Assembly: GCF_022668875.1 (NCBI RefSeq)
Contig: NZ_JAKGCR010000013.1
Coordinates: 1 to 64,000 of the forward strand
Direction: 5' to 3'
Length of the DNA stretch: 64,000 nt
Source: Domibacillus sp. PGB-M46
Lineage (GTDB): Bacteria > Bacillota > Bacilli > Bacillales > Domibacillaceae
Shown here: in pieces, positions 17,248 to 25,949 of the stretch
Numbering within the stretch: position 1 is the stretch's first letter
How the letters are laid out: the number at the start of each line of letters is the position of its first letter
Notes under the pieces: model-generated
The model's input: only the letters and a program-made list of their open reading frames with translations
What the model was told of the DNA's origin: nothing
The model's database searches: none
Made by a program: the position numbers and the translations under genes

Positions 17248-18246
17248 ATGAAAACCATTGCAGATATTGCCAAAATCGCCGGTGTCGCAAAAAGCACTGT
17301 ATCACGGTTCTTAAACGGCGGTTCGGTCAGTGAAGAAACAAAAAGGAAAATTGAACAGGTCATCAATGAAACAGGTTATACACCGAACGCTTTTGCCCAG
17401 AGCTTAAAAGCGAAACAAACAAATATGATCGGCACAATCGTTCCCCGGCTCGATTCCTATGCTACTTCCCGTACGCTGATGGGGATTGATGAACGGCTTC
17501 GCGAATTAAATTATCATATGCTTATTTCCAATGCGGGACAAGATCTCCACCGGGAAATTGAAAGCATTTATACACTCGCCAAACAAAAAGCGGCGGGCAT
17601 TATTCTGCTCGCTACCCAAGTAACAGATGCGCATTTACAAGCGTTTCGCACCATTGACATCCCGGTTCTTCTTGTCGGCCAGCAGCACGAAGAGGTATAC
17701 AGCCTGATTCATGATGATGAAACAGCAGGCTACGCCATTGGTAAATACATTGCCCAGCGCGGACATAAAAAAATTGCTTTTCTTGGGGTCGGCGAATATG
17801 ACGTGGCAGTTGGAGTCAAGCGAAAAAAAGGAGTAGCCCAGGCGTTGCGCGAACATGCGGAAGAAGTAGAAGCCCGCTTTTTTGAAACGACCTTTAGTAT
17901 GACCGACGCTGCCGAAAAAGCAGAACAGCTTTTTGATGAATTTTCGCCTTCAGCGCTTATTTGTGCCACCGATAATATTGCTTTCGGAGCCATGAAAGCA
18001 GCCTACCGAAAAAAACAGTATGTTCCAAAAGATATTTCCATTACGGGCTTTGGAGGCTATGAAGTAACCGCTATGATGCACCCTTCTTTAACAACCGTCC
18101 ACATTCATTTTAAAGAAGCCGGCCAGATGGCAGCGGACCATATCACCAAGCTGATTAAAGGGGAGGACATTCCAAAATTGGCCTATTCGCGGTTTGAACT
18201 CGTTTTACGAGAAAGTGTTGACATCCGTACAGATCATCTTTTATAA
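17248..18246 (+). CDS. scrR: LacI/GalR-type regulator of the sucrose locus
   Basis: A 332-aa LacI family regulator. The N-terminal HTH (TIADIAKIAGVAKSTVSRFL, residues 3-22) and hinge (YTPNAFAQSLKAKQT) precede a sugar-binding domain. The ATG at 17248 is preferred over the in-frame GTG at 17239 because CGGAG lies 8 bp before it, while the GTG overlaps that site. It sits between two GH32 genes and upstream of the sucrose PTS. Palindromes in the next gap are its probable operators. Confidence 0.88.
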   Translation: MKTIADIAKIAGVAKSTVSRFLNGGSVSEETKRKIEQVINETGYTPNAFAQSLKAKQTNMIGTIVPRLDSYATSRTLMGIDERLRELNYHMLISNAGQDLHREIESIYTLAKQKAAGIILLATQVTDAHLQAFRTIDIPVLLVGQQHEEVYSLIHDDETAGYAIGKYIAQRGHKKIAFLGVGEYDVAVGVKRKKGVAQALREHAEEVEARFFETTFSMTDAAEKAEQLFDEFSPSALICATDNIAFGAMKAAYRKKQYVPKDISITGFGGYEVTAMMHPSLTTVHIHFKEAGQMAADHITKLIKGEDIPKLAYSRFELVLRESVDIRTDHLL

Positions 18247-18253
18247 TTATGTA

Positions 18254-18277
18254 GAAACCGGTTCCAACTCCGGTTTT
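18254..18277. promoter_or_regulatory. Operator-like palindrome / weak terminator after scrR
   Basis: AACCGGTT (18256-18263) resembles the two stronger operators downstream. The same bases pair with CCGGTTTT at 18270-18277 to form a weak terminator-like hairpin just past the scrR stop. Both roles are possible. Confidence 0.5.
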
Positions 18278-18294
18278 CCTATTTACTCGTTCTT

Positions 18295-18306
18295 GGAACC
18301 GGTTCC
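18295..18306. promoter_or_regulatory. Candidate LacI-type operator O2
   Basis: GGAACCGGTTCC is a perfect 12-bp palindrome with the central CG expected for LacI/GalR proteins. It lies upstream of the sucrose PTS gene. Confidence 0.75.
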
Positions 18307-18326
18307 CTTTTTATTTGATGTTTTTG

Positions 18327-18338
18327 GGAACCGGTTCC
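18327..18338. promoter_or_regulatory. Candidate LacI-type operator O1
   Basis: A second perfect GGAACCGGTTCC lies 32 bp centre-to-centre from the first, about three DNA turns. A TATACT -10 box is at 18361-18366 and the ribosome site AAAGGAGG is just before the PTS gene, so this site overlaps or abuts the -35 region. Confidence 0.78.
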
Positions 18339-18389
18339 AAATAATCTTACACGTATCGGTTATACTTTACCTACAAAGGAGGAACTCCA

Positions 18390-19829
18390 ATGAACTACCC
18401 TCAAATTGCACGCGAAACGCTTGAAGCGCTTGGCGGAAAGGAAAACATTGCAGCAGCAGCCCACTGTGCTACACGCCTTCGGCTCGCTCTGCATGATGAA
18501 TCGATTGTCGATCAGGAAAAGCTTGACGCGATGGACAGCGTCAAAGGGACTTTTTCTACCGGCGGTCAATACCAGATTATTTTCGGCTCTGGCACCGTTA
18601 ACAAGGTATATGCAGAGTTTGCCCAGCTGACTGGTACTGGCGGCATGTCAACAGCTGATGTGAAAAGTGCCGGCGCCAAGAAAATGAATCCTCTCCAGCG
18701 ATTTGTAAAAATGCTGTCCGATATTTTTGTACCAATTATTCCGGCGATCGTTGCCGGCGGTCTGTTGATGGGAATCAACAACCTGCTCACAGCACAGGGA
18801 CTGTTTGTAGATGGCAAGTCACTGATTGAAGCTTATCCAAATATGGCTGATTTAGCAGCTCTTATTAATACATTTGCCAATGCTGCCTTTGTATTTCTCC
18901 CTATTTTAATTGGTTTTTCTGCAACCCAGCGCTTTGGCGGCAACCCTTATCTTGGCGCCACGCTCGGTATGCTGATGGTTCACCCAGATTTATTGAATGC
19001 TTATAATATTGCAGATGCTCTAGCTAAAAACGAAATTCCTGTCTGGTCTATTTTCGGATTTGAAATTGAAAAAATCGGTTACCAGGGTACAGTTCTTCCC
19101 GTTCTCGCTGCTTCCTTTATTCTGGCTAAAGTAGAACTATCCCTTCGCAAAATTGTTCCATCGATCTTTGATAACTTACTGACGCCGCTTTTAACAATTT
19201 TCATTACAGGTATTTTAACGTTTACACTTGTAGGCCCGCTTACTCGTACAGCCGGCAACCTGCTGTCTGACGGTATGATCTGGCTCTATGATACAACCGG
19301 TTTTGTAGGAGGCGCCCTGTTCGGCCTGCTTTACGCACCTATTGTCATCACCGGTATGCACCACAGCTTTATTGCCGTTGAAACACAACTTCTTGCGGAT
19401 ATAGCAAAAACCGGCGGCTCCTTTATCTTCGTTGTAGCGACCATGTCAAACGTCGCTCAAGGAGCGGCTACACTTGCCGTCTTTATGAGAACAAAAAACA
19501 AAAAGCTAAAAGGAACAGCTTCCGCCGCAGGTGTTTCAGCCCTGCTTGGCATTACAGAACCTGCCCTGTTCGGAGTGAATTTAAAGCTTCGCTATCCGTT
19601 TATTGGTGCGTTGATCGGTTCTTCTGTGGCAACGGCGTATGTGACATTCTTTAAGGTAAAAGCGATTGCGCTTGGCGCAGCCGGTCTTCCGGGCATCATT
19701 TCTATTCAGCATGAAGGACTTATTCAATATGTGATTGGAATGGTTATTTCGATTGTAGTTGCTTTTGCTGTAACGATGTTCCTTGGAAAACGCGATGAGA
19801 AAAAACAGGCTGTGCAAAAAGCAGCATAA
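18390..19829 (+). CDS. scrA: Sucrose-specific PTS enzyme IIBC
   Basis: A 479-aa phosphotransferase permease that imports sucrose as sucrose-6-phosphate. The N-terminal IIB domain holds the phosphorylated cysteine in AHCATRLRLAL (near 27). The IIC domain (about 105-465) has about ten membrane segments and the GITEPALFGVNLKLR signature (near 390). There is no IIA domain, so IIA must come from another protein, as in Bacillus SacP. Strong ribosome site AAAGGAGG. First gene of scrA-GH32-scrK. Confidence 0.94.
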   Translation: MNYPQIARETLEALGGKENIAAAAHCATRLRLALHDESIVDQEKLDAMDSVKGTFSTGGQYQIIFGSGTVNKVYAEFAQLTGTGGMSTADVKSAGAKKMNPLQRFVKMLSDIFVPIIPAIVAGGLLMGINNLLTAQGLFVDGKSLIEAYPNMADLAALINTFANAAFVFLPILIGFSATQRFGGNPYLGATLGMLMVHPDLLNAYNIADALAKNEIPVWSIFGFEIEKIGYQGTVLPVLAASFILAKVELSLRKIVPSIFDNLLTPLLTIFITGILTFTLVGPLTRTAGNLLSDGMIWLYDTTGFVGGALFGLLYAPIVITGMHHSFIAVETQLLADIAKTGGSFIFVVATMSNVAQGAATLAVFMRTKNKKLKGTASAAGVSALLGITEPALFGVNLKLRYPFIGALIGSSVATAYVTFFKVKAIALGAAGLPGIISIQHEGLIQYVIGMVISIVVAFAVTMFLGKRDEKKQAVQKAA

Positions 19830-19834
19830 CATTT

Positions 19835-19857
19835 AGGTGGAGAAGATTTCTCCACCT
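19835..19857 (+). terminator. Intercistronic hairpin (attenuator-like) after scrA
   Basis: AGGTGGAGAA and TTCTCCACCT form a perfect 10-bp stem with a 3-base loop, followed by CCTTTTCATTTT. It lies between the scrA stop and the next gene of the operon. It could lower or stabilise downstream expression. Confidence 0.75.
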
Positions 19858-19890
19858 CCTTTTCATTTTAATAAATATGAGGTGATCAGA

Positions 19891-21363
19891 TTGCAATGGA
19901 CAACAGAACAGCGTTATACACGACTTGAAGACATATCTAAATCAGAGTTGGCTGCCTTAAAAAAGCAGGTGGATGGTTCCCCCTGGCGGCAAACTTATCA
20001 TATTCAGCCCGAAACAGGATTGTTAAATGATCCGAACGGCTTTTCTTTTTATAATGGTGAATACCATTTGTTTTACCAGTGGTTCCCGCTTGGCCCTGTT
20101 CACGGCATTAAATATTGGTATCACACAAAATCAAAAGATCTCGTTCATTGGGAGAATGCCGGTATCGCGATTCGGCCAGATAGTGACCTTGACAGTCACG
20201 GTGCTTACTCTGGCAGTGGTATCGTGCACAATGACCAATTGTACTTAATGTATACCGGCAATACACGTGATGATCAATGGGTGCGGCATCCGAAGCAGAA
20301 TATTGCCATTATGGACAAGCAGGGCATTATTCAAAAAAAGCAAAAACCAGTGATTCATGAAGTGCCCCCCGGCTATACCGATCATTTCCGCGATCCAAAA
20401 GTATGGAAAGAAAACGGGCTTTTTTATGCCATTATCGGTGCCCAGCGGACAAACCTGACGGGCTGTGTCGTGCTCTACAGCTCCCCGGATATGGAAACAT
20501 GGACATTCGAAGGCGAAATTAAAACCAATCTTCCCCACTTCGGTTATATGTGGGAATGCCCTGATTACTTTACAATTGATGGACAAGGTGTCCTTGTTTT
20601 TTCACCGCAGGGCATTGCGCCGAAAGGCGATTGCTATCATAATATTTATCAATCCGGCTATGTTCTCGGGAATCTTGATGTTGAAACACAAAGCATAGAT
20701 CATGGCGTATTCGCCGAGCTGGACCGCGGCTTTGATTTTTATGCACCGCAAACGATGGAAGCGCCGGACGGACGGCGTATTTTAGTCGGCTGGATGGGAC
20801 TTCCTGAAATGTCTTATCCAACGGATTCACATGGCTGGGCGCACTGCCTGACCCTGCCCCGGGAAATCGCGATTGAAAACGGGCGGCTTATGCAAAGACC
20901 AGTCCGGGAGCTTGAGCGCCTGCGCGGTGTTCAAATGGAAGCTTCAGCTGATCTTTGTGATGAAGTACAGACTTTTGACAGCTTCAGCGGTACAGCTTTT
21001 GAAATGATTTGTTCGTTTGAGCTGGAGGATGCAGATTCATGCGGAATTGAAATTCGCGTAAGCGAAGAAGAAAAAACCGTTATTACGTATGACGCTCTCC
21101 AGCAAAAGGTCCATTTGGATAGGACATATTCCGGTGCGCTTACAGATTCGCCATATGGAACGGTGCGCAGCTGCTCGTTAGCGGGGGACAAAGTGACGTT
21201 TCGTTTATTTGTGGATTCCTCTTCCCTGGAGCTCTTTGTAAACGATGGAGCCGAAGTTTTTACAAGCCGTATTTTTCCAAGCAGGGACTCAGCAGGCATC
21301 CGCTTTTTTGCAAAAGGCGGCCGCGCATCATGCCAGGCGGTAAAATGGACGATAGGAGAGTAA
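19891..21363 (+). CDS. Sucrose-6-phosphate hydrolase, GH32 (copy 2)
   Basis: A 490-aa GH32 enzyme, paralogous to the divergent copy at 15339-16799. Triad motifs are LLNDPNG, FRDPKVW and WECPDYF. The C-terminal beta-sandwich has VDSSSLELFVNDGAEV. The TTG at 19891 is chosen because GAGGTGA lies 5 bp upstream; the frame's GTG at 19837 falls inside a hairpin. It follows scrA and precedes scrK by one base, so this is the operon-encoded copy. Confidence 0.92.
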   Translation: MQWTTEQRYTRLEDISKSELAALKKQVDGSPWRQTYHIQPETGLLNDPNGFSFYNGEYHLFYQWFPLGPVHGIKYWYHTKSKDLVHWENAGIAIRPDSDLDSHGAYSGSGIVHNDQLYLMYTGNTRDDQWVRHPKQNIAIMDKQGIIQKKQKPVIHEVPPGYTDHFRDPKVWKENGLFYAIIGAQRTNLTGCVVLYSSPDMETWTFEGEIKTNLPHFGYMWECPDYFTIDGQGVLVFSPQGIAPKGDCYHNIYQSGYVLGNLDVETQSIDHGVFAELDRGFDFYAPQTMEAPDGRRILVGWMGLPEMSYPTDSHGWAHCLTLPREIAIENGRLMQRPVRELERLRGVQMEASADLCDEVQTFDSFSGTAFEMICSFELEDADSCGIEIRVSEEEKTVITYDALQQKVHLDRTYSGALTDSPYGTVRSCSLAGDKVTFRLFVDSSSLELFVNDGAEVFTSRIFPSRDSAGIRFFAKGGRASCQAVKWTIGE

Positions 21364-21364
21364 A

Positions 21365-22351
21365 ATGAGTACATTATTTTCAATCGGAGAAGTATTAATT
21401 GATTTTATCCCACAGCAAAAAGGACTGGCTCTTAAAGATGTCGTATCCTTTGAACGCGCACCCGGCGGAGCCCCGGCCAATGTGGCCGCTGCCGTTTCAA
21501 AACTCGGCGGGCACTCCGCCATGCTGACGAAGCTTGGCTCCGATGCATTCGGTGATTTTTTATTGGAGAAGCTGGTTGAAGCAGGAGTGGAAACCAAGCA
21601 TATTATCCGCACGAGTGAAGCCAATACGGCTCTTGCGTTCGTTTCCCTCCGTGAAGATGGTGAGCGGGACTTTTCTTTTTACCGGAAGCCTTGTGCAGAT
21701 TTGCTGATGACAGCAGATGAAGTGGACGAATCCTTGTTTCACCCCGGTGACATTCTGCACTTTTGTTCCGTTGATTTAGTTGAAAGTCCAATGAAGCATG
21801 CGCATATTAAAGCAATCGACCGGGCTAAACAGCGCGGTGCTTTCATCAGCTTTGATCCGAATGTGCGGCTTCCGCTTTGGGATGATCCGAATGCGTGCCG
21901 CGAAACCATTTTAGCATTTATACCCAAAGCGCATCTGATCAAAATTTCGGATGAAGAACTTGAATTTATTACAGGTATTTCAGAAGAAAAAGCGGCTATT
22001 GCTTCCCTGTTTACAGGAGATGTAAAAGCGGTGGTGTATACCCGGGGGGCAGCAGGTGCCTCACTGTTTGTGAATGAAAAAGAAATCCAGGCAGCCGGCT
22101 TTACTGTACAGGTGCAGGATACGACTGGTGCGGGGGATGCTTTTATTGGCGGCTTTTTATTTCAACTGCTTCAGGCTGGTGCCAATTTAGAAAACGTTTC
22201 TTCTCTTCTTGAGCAGCGCGGAGAAGAAATCGTCCGTTTTGCCAATGCAGCCGGAGCCATGACGACCACCGGCAAAGGAGCCATCTCTTCCCTGCCTTCC
22301 CTGCAGCAAATAGAAAATATGCTTAATGAACTTCATTCAGATACAAAATAA
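21365..22351 (+). CDS. scrK: Fructokinase (PfkB family)
   Basis: A 328-aa ribokinase-like sugar kinase that phosphorylates the fructose released by sucrose-6-phosphate hydrolase. The N-terminal signature is GGAPANVAAAVSKLGG (near 35), and the catalytic motif DTTGAGDAFIGGF (near 258) contains the base Asp. It begins 1 bp after the GH32 stop, so it is co-translated. A terminator follows. Confidence 0.93.
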   Translation: MSTLFSIGEVLIDFIPQQKGLALKDVVSFERAPGGAPANVAAAVSKLGGHSAMLTKLGSDAFGDFLLEKLVEAGVETKHIIRTSEANTALAFVSLREDGERDFSFYRKPCADLLMTADEVDESLFHPGDILHFCSVDLVESPMKHAHIKAIDRAKQRGAFISFDPNVRLPLWDDPNACRETILAFIPKAHLIKISDEELEFITGISEEKAAIASLFTGDVKAVVYTRGAAGASLFVNEKEIQAAGFTVQVQDTTGAGDAFIGGFLFQLLQAGANLENVSSLLEQRGEEIVRFANAAGAMTTTGKGAISSLPSLQQIENMLNELHSDTK

Positions 22352-22382
22352 AAAGCGCCGCCCGTTTGGGCGGTGCTTTTTA
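22350..22382. terminator. Bidirectional terminator
   Basis: AAAAGCGCCGCCC pairs with GGGCGGTGCTTTT around a GTTT loop, between convergent scrK and the NlpC/SLH gene. Confidence 0.92.
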
Positions 22383-23399
22383 TTTTGCGTTCATTGCATT
22401 GTAGATGGCTACTGTAAATGCTTCACGTGTTGCATTGTGTGTTCCATAAAACTTGTCGCCTTTAAAAAAGCCGGTTTTATCAATAGAAGCCATGGAAACG
22501 ATGCCTTCGTATGCCCAATGGCCTGCCTTAATGTCTGTATACACCACATTTGCTGCCGCCGTTTCGGACACTTTTAAGTTAAAAGCACGCTGGATCAAAG
22601 ATGCCATTTCGTTTCTTGTCATTTCTTCTTCTAAGCCGAATGTTTTATCTCCGTAGCCATTCATAATTCCCGCTTCATGAACCGCTGCTATATCCACAGC
22701 AAATCGGTTTGTTTTCGGCACATCTGTAAAGTAGCTCATTTTTTCTGGTTTCAAGCCACGTACACGGTTGATAATGGCTGCGGCTTGTCCACGCGTTATT
22801 TTTTCGTCCGGCGCGAATGTATCAGCCGTAAATCCATTAATAACTCCCTGTTCCGTCAATGATTTAATCGCATTGTACGCAAGATCTGTTTTTTCTATAT
22901 CTGTAAACCATTTTGGTGCTTGTTCTTCTTCAATCACACGTTTAGCGCCTGCATACTTTGGAGACCAGTATGGATCACCATCTAGTGGAACAAGCGCGAT
23001 GCCTTTGCTTGATGTGGCATTCAATACTTGGTTGTTGCCTGCATATACCCCAACATGAGAGATGCCTTTTTTATATGTGTTAGCATAAAAAACAAGATCG
23101 CCAACCTGAAGATCGCTTTTGGCTACTGCTGTGCCCACATTGTACTGTTCACCTGTTGTGCGCGGCAAAGAAATATCAGCAGCATGTTTATAAATGTATT
23201 GAACGAAACCGGAGCAGTCGAATCCTTTTGGCGTTGTGCCGCCAAACACGTACTCTACACCCATGAATGTTTTCCCAAAAGCAACAACTGATTCACCAAT
23301 GGACTCGGCTTCCGCTTTAACAGATGCCAATGGGGACACGCTAAAAAACAAGATAACCGCTAAAAATGAAAGAATTGCTTTCTTGCAGCTGTTCACCAT
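22380..23399 (-). CDS. Secreted NlpC/P60 endopeptidase with SLH domains
   Basis: A 339-aa cell-wall hydrolase. A signal peptide (about 1-30) is followed by an NlpC/P60 domain (about 33-155) with catalytic Cys62 (GFDCSGF), His115 (SHVGVY) and Asn127. Three S-layer homology repeats (about 166-210, 222-272, 283-335) end the protein, each with a TRG/TRN/TRE-like element. It probably cleaves peptidoglycan stem peptides while the SLH repeats hold it on pyruvylated wall polymer. A catalytically degenerate paralogue lies at 25950-26435. Confidence 0.9.
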   Translation of the reverse strand: MVNSCKKAILSFLAVILFFSVSPLASVKAEAESIGESVVAFGKTFMGVEYVFGGTTPKGFDCSGFVQYIYKHAADISLPRTTGEQYNVGTAVAKSDLQVGDLVFYANTYKKGISHVGVYAGNNQVLNATSSKGIALVPLDGDPYWSPKYAGAKRVIEEEQAPKWFTDIEKTDLAYNAIKSLTEQGVINGFTADTFAPDEKITRGQAAAIINRVRGLKPEKMSYFTDVPKTNRFAVDIAAVHEAGIMNGYGDKTFGLEEEMTRNEMASLIQRAFNLKVSETAAANVVYTDIKAGHWAYEGIVSMASIDKTGFFKGDKFYGTHNATREAFTVAIYNAMNAK

Positions 23400-23550
23400 G
23401 TACCTCCCAATTTCCCATTCTTTTTTCTCTACTTAATTCCTCATAAATCTTATTCTAGCAAAAATAAACATTACGATGTTTTACGGTAAAATTACAAATT
23501 TCGATCTTTCTGTAATAATACATCCTTATTTTTCCTTAAATAAACATAAA

Positions 23551-23578
23551 AAAAGAACTGGGGAGCGGCAGTTCTTTT
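23551..23578. terminator. Terminator of the DUF202 gene
   Basis: AAAAGAACTG and CAGTTCTTTT flank an 8-base loop and overlap the stop region of the leftward DUF202 gene. Confidence 0.8.
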
Positions 23579-23939
23579 AAGAAAAAACAAATAATATATA
23601 CACTCCGAACAGCAAAATTAAAGTGATAATGATCCCTGTCAGGAGCAAAATACTCGCTTTTTCAGGTTTAAACATTTCGTTGTCTATCGCTTTGGCTTTA
23701 ATAAAATAACTGCGTGTAGAAAAAGCAAGGACGAGCAGTCCTGATAGAATAGCAGCAAATCCAACTATGTCTGCCAGGAGATCGGCACGTGTCGAATGCC
23801 GGGACAAAAAACTAAAGTGAAGGTTGCTGATTAAAAACCCAATTCCTATAATAGCAATAGCCGTTCTTGTCCATGCCAAATAAGTGCGTTCATTCGCCAA
23901 ATGCTGCTGAACAAAAGCAGCGCTTTTTGTTTTTGCCAT
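23577..23939 (-). CDS. DUF202 (YidH-type) membrane protein
   Basis: A 120-aa membrane protein with three hydrophobic helices (about 27-45, 58-78, 97-118). The N-terminal HLANERTYLAWTRTAIAIIG stretch is the DUF202/YidH signature. Function unknown. Ribosome site GAGGAGGG. Divergent from murB. Confidence 0.85.
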   Translation of the reverse strand: MAKTKSAAFVQQHLANERTYLAWTRTAIAIIGIGFLISNLHFSFLSRHSTRADLLADIVGFAAILSGLLVLAFSTRSYFIKAKAIDNEMFKPEKASILLLTGIIITLILLFGVYILFVFS

Positions 23940-24046
23940 TGTGTCGATTCCCTCCTCTTCAACCGTTTAAGGCAGGCACCCATTTGTCTATACTTACATA
24001 CAATACCCTGAAAAATGGGGAACATTTCTCAAATCGTGAAAGATCA

Positions 24047-24075
24047 TTAACGAATTCCCTCATATCCTTTATAAT
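24047..24075 (+). promoter_or_regulatory. Promoter of murB
   Basis: TTAACG and TATAAT are separated by 17 bp, placing transcription about 27 bp before the proposed murB start. Confidence 0.6.
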
Positions 24076-24109
24076 AGAGAGGATTATGAGAAAAGGAAGG
24101 TGAGCAGCT

Positions 24110-25021
24110 ATCGATGCGCTGCAAATTGCAAACGACTTAAAGAAGAAAGTGGATGAACAGTCTGTGTATCCACTGTTTCCATTGTATAAGCACACATATA
24201 CGAAAACAGGCGGGGTAGCCGATGTTTTCATTAAGCCTAAACATATAGACGATCTACAAACCGTTATACATTACGCAAAAGAACACGCACTTCCACTGAC
24301 GATTTTAGGAAACGGATCAAACGTGCTTGTCCGGGATAAAGGCTTGCGCGGCATCGTCATTGCCCTTGAATACTTTGACCAAATTCATGTGGACGGTACG
24401 ACGATTACGGCAGGAAGCGGGGCAAAAATTATTGATGTTTCCCGTACAGCACTCGGTCATCATCTAACGGGCCTTGAGTTCGCCTGCGGCATTCCGGGTT
24501 CTGTAGGCGGGGCTCTTGTCATGAATGCCGGCGCTTATGGAGGCGAGACGTCAACGGTGCTGAGAAAAGCAACGGTTCTTTCTTATGACGGTGACTTGGT
24601 CACGCTTGGGGAGGATGATTTTCACTTCGGCTACCGCAAAAGCATTTTCACAGAAAAGGACTACATTATTCTAGAAGCGGTGTTTGAATTAAAACCAGGC
24701 CGTTTTGAGGAAATTAAAGAAGCAATGGACACTTTTACTGCGCTCCGCGAATCAAAACAGCCGCTTGAATATCCATCCTGCGGAAGTGTATTTAAGCGCC
24801 CGGCCGGTTATTTCGCCGGCAAGCTGATTCAGGACAGCGGCTTGCAGGGAACCCGGATCGGAGGCGCGGAAATTTCTAAAAAGCATGCCGGCTTTATTGT
24901 AAACGTGGACGGCGCTTCTTCTACGGACTATTTAAACTTAATCCGTTACGCGCAGGATCGTGTACGCGAAAAATTTGGTGTAGAACTTGAAACAGAAGTA
25001 AAAATTATCGGCGAAGATTAA
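24110..25021 (+). CDS. murB: UDP-N-acetylenolpyruvoylglucosamine reductase MurB
   Basis: Flavoenzyme that reduces UDP-GlcNAc-enolpyruvate to UDP-MurNAc in peptidoglycan synthesis. FAD-binding motifs are TYTKTGGVADVF, LGNGSNVLVRDKG, CGIPGSVGGALVMNAGAYGG, then YRKS and YPSCGSVFKRP. The first standard start is GTG at 24149 (290 aa). However, in-frame codons from 24110 (IDALQIANDLKKKVD) match the N-terminal helix seen in Staphylococcus-type MurB, and the ribosome site AAGGAAGGTGAG lies 6 bp before the ATC at 24110. I therefore place the start at ATC (303 aa), with GTG as fallback. No other ATG/GTG/TTG is available upstream. Confidence 0.85.
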   Translation: MDALQIANDLKKKVDEQSVYPLFPLYKHTYTKTGGVADVFIKPKHIDDLQTVIHYAKEHALPLTILGNGSNVLVRDKGLRGIVIALEYFDQIHVDGTTITAGSGAKIIDVSRTALGHHLTGLEFACGIPGSVGGALVMNAGAYGGETSTVLRKATVLSYDGDLVTLGEDDFHFGYRKSIFTEKDYIILEAVFELKPGRFEEIKEAMDTFTALRESKQPLEYPSCGSVFKRPAGYFAGKLIQDSGLQGTRIGGAEISKKHAGFIVNVDGASSTDYLNLIRYAQDRVREKFGVELETEVKIIGED

Positions 25022-25023
25022 TC

Positions 25024-25055
25024 AAAAGCCGCTTCGGTCGACCGAAGCGGCTTTT
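25024..25055 (+). terminator. murB terminator
   Basis: AAAAGCCGCTTCGGT and ACCGAAGCGGCTTTT form a 15-bp stem with a CG loop and a T-tract. Confidence 0.92.
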
Positions 25056-25076
25056 TGTTCGTAAGGGGGGCTTCAC

Positions 25077-25811
25077 TTGTTTACAAATGAAATGATTTCA
25101 TCGTTTAATGAGCTTGAAACCGCCGTCTATCAATATGTATCTAAAAATGGGAATAAAGTCATTTATATGCGTATTCGGGAGCTGGCAGCGGAAACACATG
25201 TCTCAACAGCAACCATTCTGCGTTTTTGCCGAAAAGCAGGCTGTGATGGTTTTACAGAATTTAAAGTTCGGTTAAAACTTTATTTAAAAGAACAGGAGCC
25301 ATTTGAGCCTAAAAGCATGCACCATTCTGTCACAGATTTTTTTGAACGGTCGCTAAATGGACCGATTGAAGAGCAAATGCTTGAAGCAGCCCTCGCAATG
25401 TCTCTTTCCGACAGCATTATCTTTATTGGAATCGGCAGCTCAGGAATTTTAGCTGAGTACGGCGCCCGCTACTTTTCGAGCCTTGGCAAGCTGTCCCTTT
25501 ACATAAAAGACCCGCACTATCCGATTCATACAAACTTTCTTCAAAACAGTACGACGATTGTTCTGTCTGTATCCGGTGAAAACGATTATACCATCCGTCA
25601 TACCCACCAAATGCGTGAAGCGGGCAGCACCATTATCAGCATTACGAATAACAAACATTGCACCATTGCCAAAATGTCTGATATTAACCTTTCCTACTAT
25701 GTTTCAGAGGAGCGGTTTGCACACTCCAATATTACAACGCAGGTACCGGTTGTGTATATTCTTGAATCACTCGCCCGTGAACTGTACAGGCTTTCAAATA
25801 CTCAAAAGTAA
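25077..25811 (+). CDS. MurR/RpiR family transcriptional regulator
   Basis: A 244-aa regulator. The N-terminal RpiR-type HTH (about 1-77, THVSTATILRFCRKAGCDGF) is joined to a SIS sugar-phosphate isomerase-like domain (about 95-235, IIFIGIGSSGILAEYGARYF and VLSVSGENDYT). It senses a phosphosugar; which one is not visible. The TTG start at 25077 has GGGGGG 6 bp upstream. No sugar gene adjoins it, so its target is probably elsewhere. Confidence 0.9.
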   Translation: MFTNEMISSFNELETAVYQYVSKNGNKVIYMRIRELAAETHVSTATILRFCRKAGCDGFTEFKVRLKLYLKEQEPFEPKSMHHSVTDFFERSLNGPIEEQMLEAALAMSLSDSIIFIGIGSSGILAEYGARYFSSLGKLSLYIKDPHYPIHTNFLQNSTTIVLSVSGENDYTIRHTHQMREAGSTIISITNNKHCTIAKMSDINLSYYVSEERFAHSNITTQVPVVYILESLARELYRLSNTQK

Positions 25812-25813
25812 CT

Positions 25814-25846
25814 AAACCGGACTGCCAGCAGACAGTCCGGTTTTAT
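25814..25846 (+). terminator. Terminator of the RpiR-type gene
   Basis: AAACCGGACTG pairs with CAGTCCGGTTT and is followed by TATT. Confidence 0.88.
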
Positions 25847-25949
25847 TCACAGCTCTTCTCCGGCTGCCAGAATCATAAGCTGTTATCAGGCCAAGCTTCC
25901 GCAGCTTTTCTTCATATAAGGCCGATATTCTATTTGTTTATACTGCTTG
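25847..25949 (-). other. Short coding-like fragment, unidentified
   Basis: The minus strand reads ISALYEEKLRKLGLITAYDS then GSRRRAVNK without a start codon. It has a protein-like composition, but I cannot assign it. It may be debris of a lost gene downstream of the NlpC-like pseudoenzyme. Confidence 0.25.
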
